Assembly (NCBI GenBank): GCA_964344175.1
Contig: CAYFMI010000004.1
Coordinates: 1-64,000 of the forward strand
From: NIOZ-UU35 sp964344175
GTDB taxonomy: Bacteria > Chloroflexota > Anaerolineae > Anaerolineales > UBA11858
Length of the DNA: 64,000 nucleotides
Direction: 5' to 3'
The notes beneath the pieces are model-generated. The model worked only from the letters and a program-made list of their open reading frames with translations. It did not search any database and was not told the origin of the DNA. This document shows, one piece after another, positions 9,348-16,928 of this stretch (the first letter of the stretch is position 1; each line of letters opens with the position of its first letter). The position numbers were made by a program, and so were the translations under genes.

Positions 9348-9363
9348 CGGTACCACTCTTGCA
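9348..9363 (+). promoter_or_regulatory. Upstream -24/-12 (sigma-54) promoter-like element
   Basis: The site reads CGGTACCACTCTTGCA. GG lies at 9349-9350 and GC at 9361-9362, with exactly 10 bp between them, as sigma-54 holoenzyme requires. The -12 half is consensus and the -24 half is CGGTAC instead of TGGCAC. It lies 21 bp, two helical turns, upstream of a stronger copy, and both copies share the CTTGCAACTTT stretch. Confidence 0.55.
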
Positions 9364-9368
9364 ACTTT

Positions 9369-9384
9369 TGGCACATTTCTTGCA
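9369..9384 (+). promoter_or_regulatory. Sigma-54 promoter of rpoN (-24/-12)
   Basis: The sequence TGGCACATTTCTTGCA matches the sigma-54 consensus (TGGCAC, five bases, TTGCA), with the invariant GG at 9370-9371 and GC at 9382-9383. A transcript would begin near 9396, about 36 bp before the rpoN start codon. It lies in the trmFO-rpoN intergenic space and points at rpoN, so rpoN is probably transcribed by its own sigma factor. Confidence 0.8.
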
Positions 9385-9431
9385 ACTTTAAGGATTAATC
9401 GCTATACTATCGATACCGGAAAGGTCTTCGT

Positions 9432-10862
9432 ATGTACCCAATCCATCTTCAGCAAATTGGCCCTCGGACTACGGCACACCTGGCACAAACAATGACTTTA
9501 CTCGGCATGACCACCGCCGAGTTAAAGCAAAAAATTGAGGCCGAATTATCCCAAAACCCGGCCCTGGAATTACTTGAGGCGCGTAGCTGCCGCACCTGTG
9601 GGCGCACGCTGGTTGGGTCAACGCCTTGTTCAATTTGCTCTCGTCCCCATAATCCCGACAACGCCGAACCGATTGTCTTTACCTCCGCCCGGCAGGATTT
9701 TTACGTCAACGCCGGGGGGAACACAACGAACTCACTTTCTCCCGAAGATTTACCGGATGACAATATCTCGCCCGAGGTTGATCTAGCCAGCTATGTGCTC
9801 CGGCAAATTGCGCCGGAGTTGGCTGAGCAAGACCGCGGGATTGCGGCCCATATTCTCACCAGCCTGGATGAGGATGGCTTGCTGCCAATCCCCCTCTTTG
9901 AGATCAGCCGTTACCATCATGTTTCTCCCGAACGCGTCGGAGCAGTATTAGAATTGATCCAGCACTCGGAGCCAATTGGCGTAGGCGCCGGCAGCCCTCA
10001 AGAAGCGCTTTTGATCCAGCTCAACATTCTCGAACAGACTCAGGCGGTACCTCAGCATGCTGAACGCGCTATTCGAGAGGGGATGCACTTGCTCAGCCGC
10101 TACCATTACGCCAAACTCGGCCAACTGCTGGACATCCCTCCCCAGGAGGCAGAGGCAATTGCTCAATTTATCAGTGCCAACCTCAACCCTTATCCGGGGC
10201 GCTCTCATTGGGGCAGTATCCGCCAGGGAAGCGAAGCTCATCCGGAGGTCTATCATCATCCCGACATTGTCATCAGCATGCTCAACGGGAAGAGCGATGG
10301 CCCGTTGGTCGTCGAATTGCTTTTCCCCTTATGGGGGTCCTTGCGCATCCAACCGCTCTTTCGCAGAGAGATCAAAAACGCCCCGAAGGACAAGGCTGCG
10401 GCATGGCATGAAGATTTAGAAAGGGCCAATCTTTTGATAAAATGCCTGCGGCAGCGCGAGAACACCATGCAGCAACTGGCAACCGAAATCGCCAGAGAAC
10501 AGCGCGGTTTCATTTTGCGGGGCGACCGGCATTCAAAACCGATGACGCGCGCCAGCATTGCTGACCGTCTCGGCGTGCATGAGTCGACAATTTCGCGGGC
10601 AGTATCCGGAAAAACTGCGCAATTGCCAAATGGGCGCATCATCCCACTGAGTAAGTTTTTCGACCGCAGCCTTCACATTCGCGCCCAAATTCGAGAGATC
10701 ATCATGCATGAAAAGAATGCGTTGACGGACGCCCAAATTGCCGATATGCTCAAAGAATATGGGCATGATATTGCCCGGCGGACGGTTGCCAAATATCGCT
10801 CCATGGAAGGGATACTATCGGCGCGCACGCGTCAAAGAGTCGCAAATCCATCCAATGGTTAA
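9432..10862 (+). CDS. rpoN: RNA polymerase sigma-54 factor RpoN with an inserted zinc-ribbon motif
   Basis: The 476-residue protein follows the sigma-54 layout. Region I is Gln/Leu-rich (LQQIGPR to ELSQNPALELLE, about 6-49). The core-binding domain spans about 95-330, and an HTH near 375-397 carries HESTISRAVSGK. The RpoN box, ARRTVAKYR, lies near 452-460 and contacts the -24 element. Between region I and the core-binding domain is an unusual C-x2-C-x9-C-x2-C motif (Cys 53, 56, 66, 69) that looks like a zinc ribbon; classical RpoN proteins have an acidic linker there. Transcription depends on an AAA+ activator, and a candidate lies two genes downstream. Its end overlaps the kinase gene by 8 bp. 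Confidence 0.95.
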   Translation: MYPIHLQQIGPRTTAHLAQTMTLLGMTTAELKQKIEAELSQNPALELLEARSCRTCGRTLVGSTPCSICSRPHNPDNAEPIVFTSARQDFYVNAGGNTTNSLSPEDLPDDNISPEVDLASYVLRQIAPELAEQDRGIAAHILTSLDEDGLLPIPLFEISRYHHVSPERVGAVLELIQHSEPIGVGAGSPQEALLIQLNILEQTQAVPQHAERAIREGMHLLSRYHYAKLGQLLDIPPQEAEAIAQFISANLNPYPGRSHWGSIRQGSEAHPEVYHHPDIVISMLNGKSDGPLVVELLFPLWGSLRIQPLFRREIKNAPKDKAAAWHEDLERANLLIKCLRQRENTMQQLATEIAREQRGFILRGDRHSKPMTRASIADRLGVHESTISRAVSGKTAQLPNGRIIPLSKFFDRSLHIRAQIREIIMHEKNALTDAQIADMLKEYGHDIARRTVAKYRSMEGILSARTRQRVANPSNG

Positions 10863-12846
10863 TTTCTTTTCTCGCTCCCGAACAGCGGCTTTGCCGCAAC
10901 TCAGCATTGAAGATCTTGAAGAATTTCTATTGGTCATCTCCAAAGCGGCTATTCTGATTAACAACGAAAGCCGCCAGATCGTCGCTGTGAACCCAAAAGT
11001 GATGGAGATTAGCGCCTACACGCGGGCCGAGTTAAAGAGTATGCAAATTGAGCAACTTTTTAATGAGTGCATCGACGCCTATCTCGTCGCCCGTCAATCT
11101 CAAAGAGAACCCACTCTCCCGCGCCTGATTCTGCTGACGCGCAACGGGCATCATATCCCGGTAAGTTTACATGCCCAACCATTGGCGAATAATCGTCCCT
11201 GGGTTTTGCTGACCTTCGAAAGCGTTGATTTGCGCAAGCGAAAGAAGATTGGCGAAAGCCTGTTGAGCAACCTGCTTAACGAACAATTATTGGCGCTGGC
11301 TGTCGCCCTCTCTATTGCGGATCCCGACGCGGCCCTGAAGCGGGTGCTCGAAATTGGCGAGACATTGCTCCCAGAGAGTACATTGGGCGCGTATATCGGC
11401 CAGAGTCAAAAACCCAGCGCGAGGCTGGTCAGCGCGCGGGGGCCAGATGCAGACGTGCTCCCCGACGAGGTGTCTGCTCAGGACTTAAACCATTTGTTCA
11501 AGGCCTCACTCTGGCGGCAGGGCGAACGCGCCATTCTGACATTGTTGCACCAGCGCGTTCGCACAGCCAAATTCGCCTATCTGGCATCATCCCCCATCAG
11601 CGAACCAAGTGAAACAAGAGCCTGGCTGGGGTTTCTCGTTGCAGGCGGGCGGAATACGCCCCACGAAAGCACTGCCCAAATCCTAAATATTCTGGCTGCC
11701 TTCACCGGCACAATCATCCGCAATACTATTTTGTTGACCCACTTGCGCAGGTCGATCACAGACTGCCAGGCCCGCCTCAACACATGGGAATTGGCAAAAG
11801 ACCATATCCGGGATGGCGTCATTGTGATTTCACCTTCTATGCAGGTCGTATCGGTCAACCCATCGGCAGAATATATCTTCGGCTACGCTGCCCGAGAGAT
11901 TCAAGGTGTGGCTATCGAAAACGTTCTCATTGGCAACAAGCATCTGATCCCGGCGATCCAAAACGCTTTGGAAGGCACGACTATTCCAAATATTGGTAAT
12001 GCCACCCTGCACCGCCGCGATGGGACAATCTTCCCGGCAGAATTATCCATCACGCCACTCCACAATGGAGATCAACTCTCCGGGGCGATCATCATTGTGC
12101 GCGATATTAGCAAAGATGAACAAATTCGCATCCACACCCAACAACTTGAGCAACGCGCCTTACTCGGTGAAGTCACGGCAGTCTTTGCCCACGAAGTGCG
12201 CAACCCCATCAACAACATCAGCATGGGGCTGCAACTGCTCGACCGGAGATTCGACAACGATCACCCTGAAAAAGAACGCATTCTGAATATGCAAGACGAC
12301 TGTCAACGCCTGACCGCATTGATGGATTCGGTACTCGTTTTTTCACGCACGGGGAATTATGCATTCGTCCCCACAGATGCCCATCAGCTTCTGCAGCGCA
12401 TTCTGAAGCGCTGGCACCCGCGCATGGCTCATGTCGGCGTTGAATATCATCTCCAGGCATCCAAAGATCTACCCGAAATCTCTGGCGATGCCCGCAGTCT
12501 GGAGCAAGTTTTTACCAATATTATCAGTAATGCCATCCAGGCTATGCAAGAGAATGGCGGACTGCTTTCGATTAAACTTTCTACAAAAAACAACCCTGGC
12601 GGTAAGACTATTGTACAGATCGATTTTTCCGATACTGGCCCAGGGATCCCTGAAGCGCATATCGAAAAAATATTCGACCCCTTCTACACGACCAACCCGC
12701 AGGGCACCGGCCTGGGTCTTGCCATCACCAAACAAATTATCACCGCCCATCGAGGCACAATTACAGTGACATCCTTCCCCGGCGGCACGATCTTTCACGT
12801 CCAGTTGCCGGTTGCCACCCCCACAACGGAGACACCCGCCTTATGA
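10855..12846 (+). CDS. NtrB-like cytosolic histidine kinase (PAS-GAF-PAS-HisKA-HATPase)
   Basis: I chose the ATG at 10855, which overlaps the rpoN stop by 8 bp; the frame runs open upstream to 10738, but that part lies wholly inside rpoN. The 663-residue protein has no membrane helix. It has an N-terminal PAS domain (about 18-130), a GAF-like region (about 145-300), a second PAS domain (about 315-430), and a HisKA domain with AHEVRNPINN. The ATPase domain has NIISNAIQAM, DTGPGIP and GTGLGLAI. HEVRNP-type H-boxes are typical of NtrB/ZraS-like kinases that partner sigma-54 activators. The next gene, overlapping by 4 bp, is such an activator, so the pair is almost certainly cognate. Confidence 0.9.
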   Translation: MVNFFSRSRTAALPQLSIEDLEEFLLVISKAAILINNESRQIVAVNPKVMEISAYTRAELKSMQIEQLFNECIDAYLVARQSQREPTLPRLILLTRNGHHIPVSLHAQPLANNRPWVLLTFESVDLRKRKKIGESLLSNLLNEQLLALAVALSIADPDAALKRVLEIGETLLPESTLGAYIGQSQKPSARLVSARGPDADVLPDEVSAQDLNHLFKASLWRQGERAILTLLHQRVRTAKFAYLASSPISEPSETRAWLGFLVAGGRNTPHESTAQILNILAAFTGTIIRNTILLTHLRRSITDCQARLNTWELAKDHIRDGVIVISPSMQVVSVNPSAEYIFGYAAREIQGVAIENVLIGNKHLIPAIQNALEGTTIPNIGNATLHRRDGTIFPAELSITPLHNGDQLSGAIIIVRDISKDEQIRIHTQQLEQRALLGEVTAVFAHEVRNPINNISMGLQLLDRRFDNDHPEKERILNMQDDCQRLTALMDSVLVFSRTGNYAFVPTDAHQLLQRILKRWHPRMAHVGVEYHLQASKDLPEISGDARSLEQVFTNIISNAIQAMQENGGLLSIKLSTKNNPGGKTIVQIDFSDTGPGIPEAHIEKIFDPFYTTNPQGTGLGLAITKQIITAHRGTITVTSFPGGTIFHVQLPVATPTTETPAL

Positions 12847-14012
12847 CAGCGACGATCCTTATTGTCGACGATGAAGAAAACGCCCGCAAACACATCGGAG
12901 ATTTTCTTACCGAAGAGGGCTACGAAGTACTGACCGCGGCAAACCTGAGTGATGCCCGCACTCAAATAGCAAACGAGAGCGCCGACATCATATTGCTGGA
13001 TGTGCAGCTCCCAGATGGCTATGGCCCCGACTTGCTCGAAGAGACCGCACAGATGAGCGCGCGCCCGCCGATCATCTTGATCACGGCACACGGCGATATC
13101 GACATGGCTGTCGAAGCCATGCGTAATGGCGCTCACGATTTTTTGCAAAAGCCGATCCAATTCGAACGGCTCGATCAATCGATCCTGCGGGCTAAAGAAC
13201 TGGTCGCTCTGCGCCGCGAGTTAAACCACCTGCGCGGTCGGCAGCGCGGCAGCAACGATTTTGTCGTGGGGAACAGTGCAGCCATGCGTAACCTGCTTCA
13301 GCATGCCCAACGCGCCGCCCAAGCATCGGTGTCGGTATTAATCACTGGAGAAACCGGCACCGGAAAAGAAGTGTTAGCAAGTGCCATTCACCAAATGAGT
13401 CCCCGTGCCGAAAAACCCTTTGTGGGCATCAACTGTGCCGCCATTCAAAGCACGGTCTTAGAATCGGAATTATTTGGCTATGAGGCCGGCGCCTTTACCG
13501 GTGCGCAAAAACGAAAACACGGCTTGATGGAAGTCGCCGACGAAGGCATATTATTCCTCGATGAGATTTCGTCCATGCCGGTGGATATGCAGGCCAAACT
13601 GCTGCGCGCTATCGAAGAACAAGCCTTCCGCCGGGTCGGGGGCACCAACCTCATCAAAGTCGATGTCCAAATTCTGGCCGCATCGAACCGCGATTTGCAA
13701 AAAATGATCGCATCCGGTCAATTCCGCGAAGATCTCTATTATCGTCTCAAAGTGGTTGATTTACACCTGCCCCCATTACGCGAGCGCAAAGAGGATATCC
13801 CCGCGCTGATTGCCCTCTTCATCCAGATGAACAATCTCCGCATGGGGTTGAACATTAACGATATGTCCCCGCGGGCAATGTCAGTGTTGGCACAACACGA
13901 CTGGCCGGGCAATATTCGCGAACTACGCAACGTCATCGAACGCGCCATGCTGTTCTGCGATGATGCCGCAATTGACCTGCAGCACCTGTCGCCCGAACTG
14001 ACTTCCGGGTAG
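12843..14012 (+). CDS. NtrC-family sigma-54 activator lacking the C-terminal DNA-binding domain
   Basis: The 389-residue protein has a receiver domain (about 1-120) with acidic residues near 9-11, the phospho-acceptor Asp53 (LLDVQLPD) and Lys in LQKPI. An AAA+ domain follows (about 138-365) with Walker A GETGTGKE, the sigma-54-contacting GAFTGA loop, Walker B LFLDEI, and WPGNIREL in sensor II. It stops about 25 residues after sensor II, at LQHLSPELTSG, where NtrC would have a Fis-type HTH. The frame closes with TAG and I see no HTH-coding continuation. It could therefore activate sigma-54 promoters from solution, as FlgR- and CtcC-type activators do. ATGA overlap with the kinase gene indicates translational coupling. 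Confidence 0.92.
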   Translation: MTATILIVDDEENARKHIGDFLTEEGYEVLTAANLSDARTQIANESADIILLDVQLPDGYGPDLLEETAQMSARPPIILITAHGDIDMAVEAMRNGAHDFLQKPIQFERLDQSILRAKELVALRRELNHLRGRQRGSNDFVVGNSAAMRNLLQHAQRAAQASVSVLITGETGTGKEVLASAIHQMSPRAEKPFVGINCAAIQSTVLESELFGYEAGAFTGAQKRKHGLMEVADEGILFLDEISSMPVDMQAKLLRAIEEQAFRRVGGTNLIKVDVQILAASNRDLQKMIASGQFREDLYYRLKVVDLHLPPLRERKEDIPALIALFIQMNNLRMGLNINDMSPRAMSVLAQHDWPGNIRELRNVIERAMLFCDDAAIDLQHLSPELTSG

Positions 14013-14084
14013 AAGACAGTTTGATTTTTTGACGATTTCGCAGTAAACTAGACTCACGTTGATCAACAAACCAGGAGTAGTACT

Positions 14085-14264
14085 ATGAATTTAGGTCCAA
14101 CTGAGCTGATTATTATATTGATTATTGTTATCCTCCTCTTTGGTGTTGGCCGCATTGGGAAAATTGCTGGCGAACTCGGTGGCGGCATTCGCGCCTTCCG
14201 CGAGGGCTTGAAGGACGACGAAGAAAACGAAGAGGCACCCCCCACCGACGAACATCAAGCCTGA
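14085..14264 (+). CDS. tatA: Twin-arginine translocase subunit TatA
   Basis: A 59-residue protein: a short N-terminus (MNLGPTE), one transmembrane helix (about 8-21), the FG hinge (LFGVGRIGKIAGELG), an amphipathic helix (GGGIRAFREGLK) and an acidic tail. This is the TatA/TatE layout. TatA forms the pore through which folded proteins with RR signal peptides cross the membrane. AGGAG at 14073-14077 sits at good spacing before the ATG. No tatB or tatC is nearby. It lies 72 bp after the sigma-54 activator gene and is followed by a terminator. Confidence 0.9.
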   Translation: MNLGPTELIIILIIVILLFGVGRIGKIAGELGGGIRAFREGLKDDEENEEAPPTDEHQA

Positions 14265-14294
14265 CCTCTTGTTAGGTTTATGTCTTTATGTATA

Positions 14295-14332
14295 AAAGGT
14301 CTTGCTGGGTTCATTGCCGCAAGGCCTTTATT
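14295..14332 (+). terminator. Rho-independent terminator after tatA
   Basis: AAAGGTCTTGC (14295-14305) pairs with GCAAGGCCTTT (14319-14329) with one G-U wobble, and is followed by a short T-rich stretch. It separates tatA from modABC. Confidence 0.7.
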
Positions 14333-14349
14333 CATGCGGAAAATCGCAC

Positions 14350-15126
14350 ATGTCACGGCAGTCAAGATTGCTTCTAACTTTGGCGCTCATCATCGCAACG
14401 CAAATTAGCGGTGGTTGCCAGAGTATGCAAGCACCTCAAGGCTTAACCATTGCGGCTGCATCCAGCTTGCACACTGCCTTTCGCGAAATCGGCACATCTT
14501 TTAGCCAACAAACCGGGGTTCCGGTCACATTTTCTTTTGCAGCAACCGGGACACTCACCCAGCAAATGAAACATGGTGCGCCTTTTGACATCTTTGCCGC
14601 CGCAGATACACGCCACGTCGCCGATTTGACCGAGCAAGGCTTTATTGCCCCAGGCAGCCAGGCAATATTCGCCAATGGCGAAATTGCGTTAGTCTTTCAC
14701 CGAAATTCCGGGCTAGAAATTAACACCCTCGACGATCTGACGACCGAATCGATTGAACGAATAACGATTGCCAACCCAAAGATAGCGCCCTACGGCATGG
14801 CCGCCCAACAAGCGCTCGAACATGCTGGTTTATGGCAGCAATATGAAGATCGCCTCATTTACGGAGAAAATGTGCGCCAATCGCTGCAATTTGTTGAGAG
14901 CGGCGAAGTTACCATTGGCATCCTGCCCGTCTCCCTGCTGCTTGAAAGCGACCTTCTTCGCATCCCCATTAACGCCGAATTCTATCACCCTGTCGAACAC
15001 GGCATAGGGATCGCGACTCAAACTCAGCATGCGAAGGATGCGCAACTTTTCTTGGCGTTCATACTCAGCCCCGAGGGGCAAACAATCTTGAACAAGCATG
15101 GGCTATCCTCGCCCAAAAAACCCTAA
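14350..15126 (+). CDS. modA: Molybdate-binding lipoprotein ModA
   Basis: The start at 14350 gives a lipoprotein signal peptide (LLLTLALII to the lipobox SGGCQS); the longer TTG-started frame from 14302 would run through the preceding terminator. The ~258-residue protein has ModA motifs: AASSLHTAFREIG, SFAATGTLTQQ, GAPFDIFAAAD, NPKIAPYGMAAQQAL and the C-terminal LILSPEGQTIL-like segment. ModA captures molybdate (or tungstate) outside the membrane and delivers it to ModB. The modB and modC genes follow directly. MoeA, which inserts molybdate into molybdopterin, is encoded further on in this window. Confidence 0.92.
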   Translation: MSRQSRLLLTLALIIATQISGGCQSMQAPQGLTIAAASSLHTAFREIGTSFSQQTGVPVTFSFAATGTLTQQMKHGAPFDIFAAADTRHVADLTEQGFIAPGSQAIFANGEIALVFHRNSGLEINTLDDLTTESIERITIANPKIAPYGMAAQQALEHAGLWQQYEDRLIYGENVRQSLQFVESGEVTIGILPVSLLLESDLLRIPINAEFYHPVEHGIGIATQTQHAKDAQLFLAFILSPEGQTILNKHGLSSPKKP

Positions 15127-15138
15127 TCGTCTACGTAC

Positions 15139-15792
15139 ATGATCCCCCTGTTAATCTCGCTGCGCGTGGCAACGCTGGCAACATTCATCGCAGCCTTCGT
15201 TGGCACCACTCTGGCAGCCCTGCTCGCCAAACGTCAGGGCTTGTTCTGGTATTTCCTGGATGGCGCCATCAACCTGCCCCTTGTTCTCCCGCCAACGGTA
15301 TTGGGATACTACCTACTGATACTCTTTAGTCAGCGCACACTGTTAGGGGGCTGGCTGGCTTCTTTGGGAATTCAACTCACCTTTACCTGGGTCGGAGCCA
15401 CACTCGCTGCCAGCGCGGTGGCGCTGCCCCTGGTGATGCAATCGGCGCGCGCCGCCATCGAAGCGGTTCCCCAGGACTTCCAGGATGTTGCCCGAACGCT
15501 GGGACGCGCCCCCCTGGGGGTCTTCTTCACGGTCACATTGCCCTTAGCCTGGCGCGGCGTGATGGCCGGCATCATCCTGGCCTTTGCGCGTGCCTTAGGC
15601 GAGTTTGGGGCCACCCTGATGGTAGCCGGTAACATTCCCGGAAAAACCCAGACGCTTTCTATCGCCATTTATGATGCCGTTCAGGCCGGAGAAAGCCTGC
15701 GCGCCAATCAGCTCTCGCTGCTGCTCACCGTAGTAGCCATTACCCTATTGATCTTGATTCGCACGCTGACAACGCGCCTGGCCGAGAAATGA
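15139..15792 (+). CDS. modB: Molybdate ABC transporter permease ModB
   Basis: A 217-residue membrane protein with about five hydrophobic segments and the ModB/CysTW-type cytoplasmic EAA loop (VARTLGRAPLGVFFTVTLP), which contacts the ATPase. LPLVLPPTVLGYYLL and ALGEFGATLMVAGNIPG are family hallmarks; the latter lies in the pore region. Length is typical. It begins 12 bp after modA and overlaps modC by 4 bp. Confidence 0.94.
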   Translation: MIPLLISLRVATLATFIAAFVGTTLAALLAKRQGLFWYFLDGAINLPLVLPPTVLGYYLLILFSQRTLLGGWLASLGIQLTFTWVGATLAASAVALPLVMQSARAAIEAVPQDFQDVARTLGRAPLGVFFTVTLPLAWRGVMAGIILAFARALGEFGATLMVAGNIPGKTQTLSIAIYDAVQAGESLRANQLSLLLTVVAITLLILIRTLTTRLAEK

Positions 15793-16928
15793 TGCAGCCA
15801 ACCCAACCGCAAAGCACAGCCCTCGATGTCACCATCAACCTGGTTTTAGAAGATTTCCATCTCGAAGCCAACTTTCAGGCCGACGCGGAGATCATCGCTA
15901 TCTTTGGGCCTTCGGGAGCCGGAAAAAGCACCACCCTGCGCGCCATTGCCGGGTTGCTCTCGCCCCAGCATGGCATCATCCGCCTGGGAGAAAAAACTCT
16001 CTTCGACGACAGGAAAAAGATCAATTTGCCGCCCCAAAGCCGCGGGGTTGGGTATGTGCCTCAAAATTTTGCCCTCTTTCCACATCTGACCACCTCCGCG
16101 AATATTGCCTACGGCCTCCACCGCGCCACAAAAGAACATCGCCGCCAAAGGGTGTCTGAACTATTGCACTTGCTCCAGCTCGAAAAACTCGCTCAACGCA
16201 AAGCCAGCGAATTGTCTGGCGGGCAGCAACAACGCGTTGCCCTGGCGCGGGCACTGGCCCCCAATCCAGACATTTTACTCATGGACGAACCCTTTGCCGC
16301 GCTAGACGAGACTTTGCGCCACACCCTGCGCGGCGAATTGCGCACCATTCCACAGCGCTTTGGGGTTCCCCTGATTCTGGTTACCCACAACCTCGGCGAA
16401 GCGCACAGCCTTGCCAGTCAATTGGTGATCCTCGATCAGGGTAAAATGCTCCAGGCTGGGCCGCGTAAAACCATCCTGCATCACCCCATCACACCCGCCG
16501 TGGCACGCATTGTCGGCATGAACAATATTCTCAAGATGACAATTGCAGAACAGGATGAGGGAAAAAACGTACTCAACTGGGGCGGGATTCAGCTTGCCGC
16601 GCCGCCTCTCCCTAGAGGCTTGCAACTCGGACGTGAAGTTTTGGTGGGCATCCGCCCCGAGGGGATTCGCCTCGTCGAGACGCGCCCCCCAAATTGTATC
16701 CCCCACACCAACCGTATTGAAGCGCACCTGCACACCGATGAAGACCTGGGCCACGAGCACCACCTGACCGTCCTGCCCCGCGCGGCCCCCGACACTCCGC
16801 TCGAAATCCGCATCGCCGCGCCGGATTTCGAAGCCAGCGGTTTGCGCGTTGGCAGCCGCTGTCATCTTGAAATCTCCCCTGAGGCAATGCACATCTTCCA
16901 TGAACACGCTTCGATAGCCCCGGCATGA
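15789..16928 (+). CDS. modC: Molybdate ABC transporter ATPase ModC
   Basis: This 379-residue ATPase powers molybdate import. It has Walker A GPSGAGKST near residues 41-49, the Q-loop in YVPQNFALFPH, signature LSGGQQQR, Walker B ILLMDEPF and the H-loop LVTHN. After about residue 235 comes a C-terminal regulatory region ending in a TOBE-like molybdate-binding segment (EVLVGIRPEGIRL and ISPEAMHIF). That region can slow transport when intracellular molybdate is high. ATGA overlaps join it to modB upstream and the helicase gene downstream. Confidence 0.92.
   Translation: MMQPTQPQSTALDVTINLVLEDFHLEANFQADAEIIAIFGPSGAGKSTTLRAIAGLLSPQHGIIRLGEKTLFDDRKKINLPPQSRGVGYVPQNFALFPHLTTSANIAYGLHRATKEHRRQRVSELLHLLQLEKLAQRKASELSGGQQQRVALARALAPNPDILLMDEPFAALDETLRHTLRGELRTIPQRFGVPLILVTHNLGEAHSLASQLVILDQGKMLQAGPRKTILHHPITPAVARIVGMNNILKMTIAEQDEGKNVLNWGGIQLAAPPLPRGLQLGREVLVGIRPEGIRLVETRPPNCIPHTNRIEAHLHTDEDLGHEHHLTVLPRAAPDTPLEIRIAAPDFEASGLRVGSRCHLEISPEAMHIFHEHASIAPA

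Noticed and set aside
8854..9495. 213-residue plus-strand ORF crossing trmFO and the rpoN promoters
   Set aside because: It is antisense to trmFO and overlaps the rpoN start. Composition is Arg/Ser/Thr-rich and shadow-like.
14265..14349. Molybdenum-cofactor riboswitch ahead of modA
   Set aside because: The gap holds only the tatA terminator and is too short for that RNA.
16302..16907. 201-residue minus-strand ORF inside modC
   Set aside because: Fully opposite modC, without any conserved motif or SD; the mod operon is clear.
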